A stretch of 11,929 bases of DNA from UBA6136 sp964344495 (GTDB lineage: Bacteria; Pseudomonadota; Gammaproteobacteria; Methylococcales; Methylococcaceae). The DNA is taken from NCBI GenBank assembly GCA_964344495.1, contig CAYFNI010000071.1, forward strand, positions 1-11,929, read 5' to 3'. How positions within the stretch are numbered: the first letter of the stretch is position 1; each line of letters opens with the position of its first letter. The notes below the pieces were generated by a model that saw only the letters and a program-made list of their open reading frames with translations, had not been told where the DNA came from and made no database searches. A program made the position numbers and the translations under genes. Shown here piece after piece: positions 5,713 to 11,929 of the stretch.

Positions 5713-8700
5713 ATGCCCCTGAGCCACTTCCATCCCGCCGTTCGCGACTGGTTCGAAAGCCGATTTCCGGCCCCCTCGACCTGTCAGGCCGGTGCCTGGG
5801 AAGCGCTGCGCTCGGGGCGACATATTCTGATCGCCGCGCCGACCGGCTCCGGCAAAACGCTGGCTGCCTTCCTGTCCGCCATCGACGAATTGGTTCGCGA
5901 AGGCGAACAGTTCGGACTCCCGGACGAAACCCGCGTGCTGTACATCTCCCCGCTGAAAGCCCTCAGCAACGACATCCGCAAAAATCTGGAGGTGCCGCTG
6001 GAGGCCATCCACGCCCGCCTGTTCGAGCAGGGCGCCATGCAGTTCGCGATCCGCACCCAGGTTCGCACCGGCGACACGCCCCTGTCGATTCGCACCCAGA
6101 TGGCCAAACAGCCACCGCACATCCTGGTCACCACCCCCGAATCGGCCTACCTGCTGCTGACCAGCGAGAGCGGCCGCCGTATGCTCGCAACCGTCCGCAC
6201 CGTCATCGTCGATGAAATCCATGCCCTGGTCGGCAGCAAACGCGGCTCGCACCTTGCCCTGTCACTGGAGCGTCTGCAACGCCTGACTGACCGTCCCCTG
6301 ACCCGCATCGGCCTGTCAGCGACCCAGCAGCCAATTGCAACCGTGGGCCAGTTTCTCACCGGCGGCGGCGACTGCCACATCATCGACACCGGCCATCAGC
6401 GCCGGCTTGATCTCGCCATCGAACTCCCCGGCGTGCCGCTTGAAGCCGTCCTGTCGGCCGAAGCGGCCAGCGACATCTACGACCGCATGGCGGCCCTGAT
6501 CGAAGCGCACCGCACCACGCTCATTTTCGTCAACACCCGCCGCCTGGCGGAACGCCTGGCGCGCGCGCTCAGTGAGCGGCTGGGTGAGGCCCACATCACC
6601 TCCCACCACGGCAGTCTGTCGCGGGAGCAACGCCTGGCGGCGGAGGAACGACTCAAAAGCGGCCAGCTCAAGGCCTTGGTCGCCACCGCCTCGCTCGAAC
6701 TCGGCATTGATATCGGCGAGGTCAATCTGGTCTGCCAGTTCGGCAGCACCGGGTCCATTGCCGCGTTCCTGCAACGCGTCGGCCGCTCCGGCCATTTCGC
6801 CGGCGGGGTACCGAAAGGCCGTCTGTTTCCCACCAGCCGTGACGATCTGATCGACGCGATCGCCCTGATCGATGCGGTTCGGCGCGGCGAACTCGATCAG
6901 TTGGAGATCCCCGCCCAGCCACTGGATGTGCTGGCCCAGCAGATCATCGCCATGGTGGCCTGCGAGGACTGGGATGAGACAGCGCTTTACCGCCTGATCC
7001 AGAAGGCCTGGCCCTACCGTCAACTCACCCGCGCCCACTTCGACGAAGTCATCCGCATGCTGGCCGACGGCTATGCTACCCGCCGCGGCCAACGTGGCGC
7101 CTACCTGCACCGCGACGGCATTCACCGCCGCCTGCGCGCCCGCAAAGGCGCCCGACTGGCCGCCATCACCTGTGGCGGCGCCATTCCCGACACGGCCGAA
7201 TACAAGGTGATTCTCGAACCCCAGGGCGAAGTCATCGGCAGTGTCGATGAAGATTTCGCCATCGAGAGCATGGCCGGCGACATCTTCCAGCTCGGCAATG
7301 CCAGCTGGAAAGTCCTGCGGCTCGACGGCGGCAGCCTGCGGGTCGAAGATGCCCGCCACCAGCCGCCGAGCATCCCGTTCTGGTTTGGCGAAGCGCCGGG
7401 GCGCAGTTTCGAACTGTCGGCCGCCGTGTCCCGGCTCCGCAGCGAACTGGAGGCTCGCCTGCCGGCCGCCGAAGCACCGACCGGCACGCTCGACACCGGC
7501 CCTGCCCTCGCCTGGTTAAGGGATGCAATCGGCATCAACCCGGCCGCTGCCGAGCAGGCCGTTAACTACCTCGCAGCGGCCCGCCAGACGCTAGGCGCCC
7601 TGCCGACGCTCGATACCGTGATTTTCGAGCGCTTCTTCGACGAATCGGGCGGCATGCAATTCATCATCCACGCGCCCTATGGCAGCCGCGTCAACCGGGG
7701 CTGGGGTCTGGCACTCCGGAAGCGATTCTGCCGCTCATTCAATTTCGAACTGCAGGCCGCAGCCACCGAAAATGCCCTGATCCTCTCGCTCGGGACCTCG
7801 CAGAGCTTCGAACTGGAGGCCGTTGCGCGCTACCTCACCGCCGCCAAGGTGCGCGACATCCTGATTCAGGCCGTGTTGGATGCCCCCATGTTTACCGTGC
7901 GCTGGCGCTGGAATGCGGTCTGTTCGCTGGCGGTCAGGCGCTTTCAGGGAGGCCGCAAAACACCGCCATATCTTCTGCGCATGCAGGCCGAAGATCTGGT
8001 CACAGCCGTGTTTCCCGACCAGCTCGCGTGCCTCGAAAATATCGTCGGCGACCGTGAGATTCCGGATCATCCCCTGGTCCGGCAGACCCTCGACGACTGC
8101 CTGACCGAGGCCATGGACATCGACCGGCTGACCCGGCTCCTCGGGGGCATCGAACAGGGCACGGTCCAGGTGCTGTGCCGCGATCTGATCGAACCCTCGC
8201 CGCTGGCAGCGGAAATCGTCAACAGCCGCGTCTACAGCTTTCTCGACGGCGCCCCGCTGGAGGAGCGTCGTACCCGCGCCGTAGCCAGCCGGCGCTGGCT
8301 TGACCCCAGCGAGGCCGGCGACCTCGGTCGCCTTGATCCCGCTGCCATCGAGCGGGTGCGACGGGAGGCATGGCCGCAAGCGGACCACGCCGACGCATTG
8401 CATGATGCGCTGATGAGCGTGGGATTCATCCTGCCGCAGGAGGCTGAGCCCGGCTGGGAGGCGCTGTTCGAGACCCTCACGCGCCAGGACCGGGCAGCCA
8501 GGCTCCGCCTATCGCCGACTGCAAGCCTGTGGCTGGCGGCCGAGCGCTTGCCTCAGGTGGCCGCCCTATACCCCCCCATCGCCGAACGTCTGGATCCGGC
8601 GACCGTCTGGCAGCGATTGCCGGCCGAATTTTCCGGGCAGGTCTGGACGCCGGAAATGGCCTTGCGCGAGCTGCTGCGGGCCCGTTTGAGCGCCAGCGGA

Positions 8701-10014
8701 CCGACCTCGGCAGCAACGCTGTCCGCGTTGCTGCAGCTGCCCCCGTCCACGGTCGATAGTGCGTTGGGGATGCTCCAGAACGAAGGCATCGTGCTCCGCG
8801 GTGCGTTCAGTGGCGATGGCATGTCGGAATGGTGTGACCGGCGCCTGCTGGCGCGCATTCATCACGCGACGCTTCACCGCCTGCGACAGGCCATCGAGCC
8901 GGTGGCGACCGGCGACTTCATGCACTTTCTGTTGCGTTGGCAGCATGTGCACCCCGATACCCGACTGCAAGGCCCGCAGGCACTGGCGGCCATCCTGACG
9001 CAGTTGGAGGGGTTTGAAACGGCCGCTGCCGCCTGGGAGGGTGACATCCTGCCGGCCCGGCTCGATGCGTATGATCCCGCCTGGCTCGACAGCCTGTGTC
9101 TGGCCGGAAAAACCGTATGGACGCGCCTCGGCTCGGCCAGCAGCGGGACCGGCCCGGTGAAAGCATCTCCCCTGACGTTCATCGCTCGCCGGCATCTGTG
9201 CCACTGGCGCACACTGATCGCGGTGCCGGAGTCCGATCATCTGTCGCCGTCGGCGCAGCGGGTCGCCGACACTCTGGCCCGGCACGGCGCCCTGTTTTTT
9301 GAAGAACTGCTGGACGCTGCCCAGTGCTTGAAAAGCCCGCTGGAATCGGCCCTTGCCGAATTGGTGGCGCGCGGGCGGGTGGCCTCCGACAGTTTTGCCG
9401 GCCTGCGGGCGCTGCTGGTTCCGGAGCAGAAAAAACAGCGCTACCGCAGGCTTTCCTTCGGCATGGAGGAGGCGGGGCGCTGGACCCTGACCCGTACGGT
9501 GACGCCCCCGACAACGGCCGATGCGGAGGGCCGTCAGGCGGCGCTGGAGCATGTGGCCGGCATCCTGCTGCGTCGCTACGGCATCGTCTTTCGTGCCCTG
9601 CTCACCCGCGAAACCACCGCGCCGTCCTGGCTGGATCTGCTGCCCATCTACCGGCGCTGGGAGGCCCGTGGCGACCTCCGCGGCGGCCGCTTCGTGGCCG
9701 GTCATTTCGGCGAGCAGTTTGCCCTCCCTGAGGCTGTGGACAGCCTGCGGGCGACCCGGAAGCAGGCGACCGACGCGACACTGACCGTCCTGTCCGCGGC
9801 CGACCCGCTCTGTCTGGTGGGCATCGTCACACCCGGCAACCGGGTGGCGGCGCTGGCCGGCAATCGCGTGCTGTACCGGGGCGGCATTCCGATTGCCCAG
9901 CTGAGCGGTCAATCCGTGTCCTACCTGTGCGAGCCCGGCGATGAGGCCTGGGCCTACCGTACCCAGCTGCTGCGCCGGGTGCTGCCACCGGGCCTCAAGC
10001 CTTATCTGGGCTGA
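5713..10014 (+). CDS. lhr: Lhr-type large ATP-dependent superfamily 2 helicase
   Basis: Lhr is a single-stranded-DNA-dependent ATPase and 3'-5' helicase tied to DNA repair; long proteobacterial forms carry an extra C-terminal region, reported in E. coli to have uracil-DNA glycosylase activity. The 1433-aa protein (E. coli ~1538) has Walker A APTGSGKT (42-49), DEIH box (167-170), SAT (202-204), motif V TASLELGIDIG (325-335) and motif VI QRVGRSGH (354-361). Lhr-core signatures follow: GDIFQLGNASWKV (~522-534), PFWFGEAPGR (~555-564), FTVRWRWNA (~727-735) and HPLVRQTLDDCLTEAMD (~786-802). Residues ~866-1433 form the long C-terminal extension, making this the full-length class. The tsaD stop is in frame just upstream and no other in-frame start lies between, so ATG5713 is the earliest possible start; no strong ribosome site precedes it. 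Probably co-transcribed with tsaD; ends 10 bp from a convergent gene. Confidence 0.95.
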   Translation: MPLSHFHPAVRDWFESRFPAPSTCQAGAWEALRSGRHILIAAPTGSGKTLAAFLSAIDELVREGEQFGLPDETRVLYISPLKALSNDIRKNLEVPLEAIHARLFEQGAMQFAIRTQVRTGDTPLSIRTQMAKQPPHILVTTPESAYLLLTSESGRRMLATVRTVIVDEIHALVGSKRGSHLALSLERLQRLTDRPLTRIGLSATQQPIATVGQFLTGGGDCHIIDTGHQRRLDLAIELPGVPLEAVLSAEAASDIYDRMAALIEAHRTTLIFVNTRRLAERLARALSERLGEAHITSHHGSLSREQRLAAEERLKSGQLKALVATASLELGIDIGEVNLVCQFGSTGSIAAFLQRVGRSGHFAGGVPKGRLFPTSRDDLIDAIALIDAVRRGELDQLEIPAQPLDVLAQQIIAMVACEDWDETALYRLIQKAWPYRQLTRAHFDEVIRMLADGYATRRGQRGAYLHRDGIHRRLRARKGARLAAITCGGAIPDTAEYKVILEPQGEVIGSVDEDFAIESMAGDIFQLGNASWKVLRLDGGSLRVEDARHQPPSIPFWFGEAPGRSFELSAAVSRLRSELEARLPAAEAPTGTLDTGPALAWLRDAIGINPAAAEQAVNYLAAARQTLGALPTLDTVIFERFFDESGGMQFIIHAPYGSRVNRGWGLALRKRFCRSFNFELQAAATENALILSLGTSQSFELEAVARYLTAAKVRDILIQAVLDAPMFTVRWRWNAVCSLAVRRFQGGRKTPPYLLRMQAEDLVTAVFPDQLACLENIVGDREIPDHPLVRQTLDDCLTEAMDIDRLTRLLGGIEQGTVQVLCRDLIEPSPLAAEIVNSRVYSFLDGAPLEERRTRAVASRRWLDPSEAGDLGRLDPAAIERVRREAWPQADHADALHDALMSVGFILPQEAEPGWEALFETLTRQDRAARLRLSPTASLWLAAERLPQVAALYPPIAERLDPATVWQRLPAEFSGQVWTPEMALRELLRARLSASGPTSAATLSALLQLPPSTVDSALGMLQNEGIVLRGAFSGDGMSEWCDRRLLARIHHATLHRLRQAIEPVATGDFMHFLLRWQHVHPDTRLQGPQALAAILTQLEGFETAAAAWEGDILPARLDAYDPAWLDSLCLAGKTVWTRLGSASSGTGPVKASPLTFIARRHLCHWRTLIAVPESDHLSPSAQRVADTLARHGALFFEELLDAAQCLKSPLESALAELVARGRVASDSFAGLRALLVPEQKKQRYRRLSFGMEEAGRWTLTRTVTPPTTADAEGRQAALEHVAGILLRRYGIVFRALLTRETTAPSWLDLLPIYRRWEARGDLRGGRFVAGHFGEQFALPEAVDSLRATRKQATDATLTVLSAADPLCLVGIVTPGNRVAALAGNRVLYRGGIPIAQLSGQSVSYLCEPGDEAWAYRTQLLRRVLPPGLKPYLG

Positions 10015-10024
10015 ATCCGGCCGG

Positions 10025-10504
10025 TTACAACCCCAACTCGCTGAGGCCGGGATGGTCGTCCGGGCGCCGTCCAAGCGGCCAGTGGAATACTCGCTGGTCG
10101 GCCCGGATCGGCAGGTCGTTGATGCTGGCATAGCGCCGCTGCATGAGGCCGCGCGCGTCAAACAGCCAGTTCTCGTTGCCGTAGGAACGAAACCACTGAC
10201 CGCTGTCGTCATGCCACTCATAAGCAAAGCGCACGGCGATACGGTCATCGGTGAACGCCCATAATTCCTTGATCAGCCGATAGTCCAGTTCACGGGTCCA
10301 TTTGCGGGCCAGAAAGGCCACGATCTGTTCTCGCCCGCAGGGAAATTCGGCGCGGTTGCGCCATGCGCTGTCGGGTGTGTAGGCCAGGGCAATACGCGCC
10401 GGATCACGGCTGTTCCAGGCATCTTCGGCCAGCCGCACTTTCTGCCGGGCCATTTCGACCGTAAAGGGTGGACACGGGGGCCGAGCGTCAATGGCAAGTG
10501 TCAC
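10025..10504 (-). CDS. DUF1348 / NTF2-like family protein
   Basis: The 159-aa protein fits the DUF1348 family, soluble NTF2/SnoaL-like alpha+beta proteins of unknown function. Family-typical segments are FTVEMARQKVRLAEDAWNSR (~14-33), YTPDSAWRNRAEF (~42-54), GREQIVAFLARKW (~57-69), ELDYRLIKELWAF (~71-83), WHDDSGQWFRSYGNENW (~97-113) and the C-terminal FHWPLGRRPDDHPGLSEL. No signal peptide or membrane segment is seen. The start is a GTG at 10504, supported by GGAGA (10511-10515 reversed) 7 nt upstream. It lies 50 bp after mobA on the same strand, so they may share a transcript. Its end faces lhr, with only CCGGCCGG and two bases between the stop codons. No molybdenum-related role is implied by the family itself. 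Full length. Confidence 0.9.
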   Translation of the reverse strand: MTLAIDARPPCPPFTVEMARQKVRLAEDAWNSRDPARIALAYTPDSAWRNRAEFPCGREQIVAFLARKWTRELDYRLIKELWAFTDDRIAVRFAYEWHDDSGQWFRSYGNENWLFDARGLMQRRYASINDLPIRADQRVFHWPLGRRPDDHPGLSELGL

Positions 10505-10510
10505 GTCAGT

Positions 10511-10515
10511 TCTCC
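10511..10515 (-). promoter_or_regulatory. ribosome binding site deciding the GTG start of the DUF1348 gene
   Basis: GGAGA on the reverse strand sits 6-7 nt before the GTG at 10504-10502. No ATG in the same frame gives a full-length family N-terminus, so this site supports the GTG start. Confidence 0.6.
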
Positions 10516-10554
10516 AGAAGATGCGTCAGGTTCGGCGTGCGGCGGTTGCCGGGA

Positions 10555-11148
10555 TCAGCCCCGGCCTTCCAACCGCGCCAGTTCGTCCGGGGTATTGAGA
10601 TTGGCGAGCACGTCAGGCTGATCGCTGAAGTCGGCCACAACCCAGCGGTGGCGCCTGATCCAGTCCTCGACCCGTCGCTCACCGGCGGCCAGATAAGCCT
10701 CCAGATCCGCCGCCAGCTGCACGTTCGCCAACAGCACGACCGGATGCAGACGCTCGCCGTCCGACGCGACCACCAATGGGGCATCGGTCTGACGACCGGC
10801 CTCGACGAGACGCGCCAGCCACACCCCGGTCAGCAGGGGCGCATCACAGGGCACGGTCAATACCCACTGCGTGGGGGCGGCGCGCAGGGCACTCAGCAGA
10901 CCGGCCAGGGGGCCGTCGAAGGTCGCGGTCTCATCAGCGATGACCCGGTAGCCTAGCGCATGATAGGCCTCGACGTTGCGGTTGGCGTTGATCCACACCG
11001 AACCGGCGACAGTTTCCAGTGCCTCGACTGCATACTGAACCAGCGCACGTCCGCGGAACGGCAGCAACCCCTTGTCCGCCCCGTCCATGCGCCGTGCCCG
11101 CCCCCCGGCCAGCACGACACCGGTGATCTGTGCCCGCGTCGGATTCAT
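10555..11148 (-). CDS. mobA: molybdenum cofactor guanylyltransferase MobA
   Basis: MobA transfers GMP from GTP to molybdopterin-Mo to form the MGD cofactor of DMSO-reductase-family enzymes; cytoplasmic. From the ATG at 11148 it is 197 aa (E. coli 194). Motifs: the nucleotide-binding VVLAGGRARRMDGADKG (11-27), NANR (54-57), DGPLAGLLSAL (78-88), the metal-binding PCDAP (100-104), AGERRVEDW (155-163), DFSD (173-176) and NLNTPDELAR (183-192), all in family order. The frame stays open upstream to a further start at 11220, but that 24-residue extension has no family counterpart and overlaps the divergent lipoprotein gene. A weak GAGAT lies ~8-9 nt before ATG11148. It is divergent from the DUF302 gene with 43 bp between starts, and 50 bp upstream of DUF1348. 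Confidence 0.95.
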   Translation of the reverse strand: MNPTRAQITGVVLAGGRARRMDGADKGLLPFRGRALVQYAVEALETVAGSVWINANRNVEAYHALGYRVIADETATFDGPLAGLLSALRAAPTQWVLTVPCDAPLLTGVWLARLVEAGRQTDAPLVVASDGERLHPVVLLANVQLAADLEAYLAAGERRVEDWIRRHRWVVADFSDQPDVLANLNTPDELARLEGRG

Positions 11149-11177
11149 GATGGTAATCTCAACATTCGAGTCTTTAC

Positions 11178-11182
11178 AGGAG
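11178..11182 (+). promoter_or_regulatory. ribosome binding site deciding the GTG start of the DUF302 gene
   Basis: AGGAG is 9 nt upstream of the GTG at 11192. The longer reading from an ATG at 11072 has no comparable site and would put 40 non-signal residues before the lipoprotein signal, so this site supports GTG11192. Confidence 0.7.
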
Positions 11183-11191
11183 TCTGCCGTC

Positions 11192-11641
11192 GTGTACCGG
11201 TTACTGTTCGGAGCGGTCATCGCGCTGACGCTGCTGTCGGCCTGTTCCCGGCCGGAGCCGGCCTATTATTCCGCCGCCACCCGCCATAAAGCGTATCAGG
11301 ATGTTCTGGCTGAACTGGAAATCGCCATCACCGAGCGCAATTTTCGCATCACCGGCCACAACAAGATCGGCAGCGTGATTCGTGAGCGCGAGCAGATCGA
11401 CTTCCCTGACTATGACACCCTGCAATTCTGCAACCTGACCGAGGCGCGGGTCATGCTCGAACTATCCCCCGCAACAGTAGCCTGGATGCCCTGTAACGTG
11501 GCCGTGCGCAGCGAGGGCGACCAAATCATCGTGACCACCCATCTGCTGCCGACCGACTCGCTCGATCCGCGTCTGAATGATTTTGCCCGCCGAATGAATG
11601 AGCAACTCAAAGCCATCGTCGATTTTGCGGTGGAGAATTGA
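11192..11641 (+). CDS. DUF302-domain lipoprotein
   Basis: From the GTG at 11192 the protein is 149 aa. Residues 1-18 are a lipoprotein signal: Tyr-Arg, a hydrophobic stretch LLFGAVIALTL, and a lipobox LSAC with Cys18 as the predicted lipidated residue, so the mature protein would be anchored in a membrane facing the periplasm (residue +2 is Ser, which favours outer-membrane sorting in E. coli). The mature part matches DUF302: NFRITGHNKIGSVIRERE, then TLQFCNLTEARVMLELSP, then VAWMPCNVAVRSEGDQI-IVTTHLLP. The conserved Cys residues in QFCN and MPCN are both present. DUF302 proteins have no firmly assigned reaction. It is divergent from mobA with a 43-bp gap, so each promoter probably overlaps the other gene or its leader; I see no good promoter boxes. 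A possible promoter for the next gene begins at its stop codon. Confidence 0.85.
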   Translation: MYRLLFGAVIALTLLSACSRPEPAYYSAATRHKAYQDVLAELEIAITERNFRITGHNKIGSVIREREQIDFPDYDTLQFCNLTEARVMLELSPATVAWMPCNVAVRSEGDQIIVTTHLLPTDSLDPRLNDFARRMNEQLKAIVDFAVEN

Positions 11642-11666
11642 GCCTGACTCGCGGCTGCACTATCAT
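11638..11666 (+). promoter_or_regulatory. candidate sigma-70 promoter for the right-edge exported protein gene
   Basis: TTGAGC (11638-11643, four of six of TTGACA) is followed after exactly 17 bp by TATCAT (11661-11666, five of six of TATAAT). Transcription would start near 11673, about 27 nt before the ATG at 11700. The -35 overlaps the DUF302 stop codon. Motif-only evidence. Confidence 0.5.
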
Positions 11667-11699
11667 CCCGCCGAGATTGAATCCAACCGTCCGACCCCG

Positions 11700-11929
11700 A
11701 TGAACATGAAATACGCACTGCCTGCCCTGTTGTCCGTTGTCCTTCTGCCGGCCAGCCTGCTGAGCTTGCCCGCAGCAGCCGCCAAACCCGCCAAGGCGCC
11801 CCCCAGCGCCGCGCCGGCGAAGCCGCTCGTCAATGACTTTCCGACCCAGGCGCGGGTGGAATATGTCATGCAATGCATGGCGGAACACGGCGGTAGCAAC
11901 CTCGACAACATGTACCACTGTGTCTGCGC
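11700..11929 (+). CDS. small exported cysteine-containing protein, unidentified (partial, 3' end outside window)
   Basis: An open frame from the ATG at 11700 runs to the window edge (76 complete codons). Residues 1-28 look like a Sec signal peptide: Lys4, a hydrophobic stretch ALPALLSVVLLPASLLSL, then PAAAA with a likely cleavage near residues 27-29. A Pro/Ala/Lys-rich linker follows (29-41). The start of a folded domain is then seen: FPTQARVEYVMQCMAEHGG, C59, and C74-x-C76 after NLDNMYH. The spacing C-x14-C-x-C does not match a heme CxxCH site, so a c-type cytochrome is not indicated; disulfide or metal binding is possible. I have a faint memory of similar secreted proteins in chemolithotrophic and methylotrophic proteobacteria but cannot name the family. 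No clear Shine-Dalgarno precedes either ATG11700 or the in-frame ATG11706. The promoter candidate upstream suggests its own transcription unit. Confidence 0.75.
   Translation, partial: MNMKYALPALLSVVLLPASLLSLPAAAAKPAKAPPSAAPAKPLVNDFPTQARVEYVMQCMAEHGGSNLDNMYHCVC

Noticed and set aside
6316..7359. 347-codon minus-strand open frame inside lhr
   Set aside because: It is a codon-bias shadow of the lhr frame with no family features or ribosome site; the same holds for the 4795-5607 frame antisense to tsaD.
10017..10024. CCGGCCGG between the convergent lhr and DUF1348 stop codons as a bidirectional terminator
   Set aside because: An 8-bp palindrome without a loop or flanking T/A runs cannot form a functional intrinsic terminator hairpin.
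8566..10248. 560-codon open frame on the minus strand, antisense to lhr and the lhr/DUF1348 junction
   Set aside because: It lies opposite strongly recognised coding sequence in a GC-rich region, where long antisense frames are common. Its translation is rich in Arg/Gly/Gln and shows no recognisable domain.
11072..11191. 40-residue N-terminal extension of the DUF302 protein
   Set aside because: It would bury the lipoprotein signal peptide internally and overlap mobA; GTG11192 has an AGGAG at proper spacing.
11149..11220. 24-residue N-terminal extension of MobA
   Set aside because: The extension has no family counterpart and would overlap the lipoprotein start; the ATG at 11148 gives the normal MobA length.

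Overview
The window reads as a chromosomal housekeeping segment of a moderately GC-rich gammaproteobacterium. The evidence is a macromolecular-synthesis operon in the order rpsU–yqeY–dnaG–rpoD, a divergent tsaD, and RpoD, DnaG, bS21 and TsaD proteins that align almost throughout with the E. coli family members as I remember them. The rpsU–yqeY–dnaG–rpoD layout with divergent tsaD is the one I associate with Pseudomonas-like and Chromatiales-like bacteria. Genus cannot be fixed from this sequence. I see no transposase, integrase, CRISPR array, prophage or defence island.

Layout, left to right. A CAT-anticodon tRNA (minus strand, cut by the window edge) lies 12 bp downstream of rpoD. rpoD (primary sigma factor), dnaG (primase), yqeY (GatB/YqeY-domain protein) and rpsU (ribosomal protein bS21) run leftwards as one cluster. 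A sigma-70-type promoter candidate lies upstream of rpsU and a second one lies just before rpoD. A nested GC-rich hairpin sits between yqeY and dnaG. On the plus strand, tsaD (tRNA t6A synthesis) is followed 24 bp later by a large lhr-type helicase gene. A DUF1348/NTF2-like gene and mobA (molybdopterin guanylyltransferase) run leftwards and meet lhr tail to tail. Divergent from mobA is a DUF302 lipoprotein gene. The window ends inside a gene for a small exported cysteine-containing protein that I do not recognise.

Functionally the left half couples initiation of translation (bS21), replication (DnaG) and transcription (RpoD). TsaD makes the t6A37 modification needed by ANN-decoding tRNAs, a class that includes the CAT tRNA at the left edge. 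Lhr is a 3'-5' helicase linked to nucleic-acid repair. The right end (mobA, DUF1348, DUF302, secreted Cys protein) is a loose set of metabolic and envelope genes.

No long non-coding stretch exists; the largest gaps are about 120 bp (yqeY–dnaG) and 113 bp (rpsU–tsaD). I did not find a convincing new multi-gene system. The observations worth checking are regulatory architecture in the MMS operon, the tsaD/lhr junction, the rpoD–tRNA linkage and the unnamed exported protein at the right edge.
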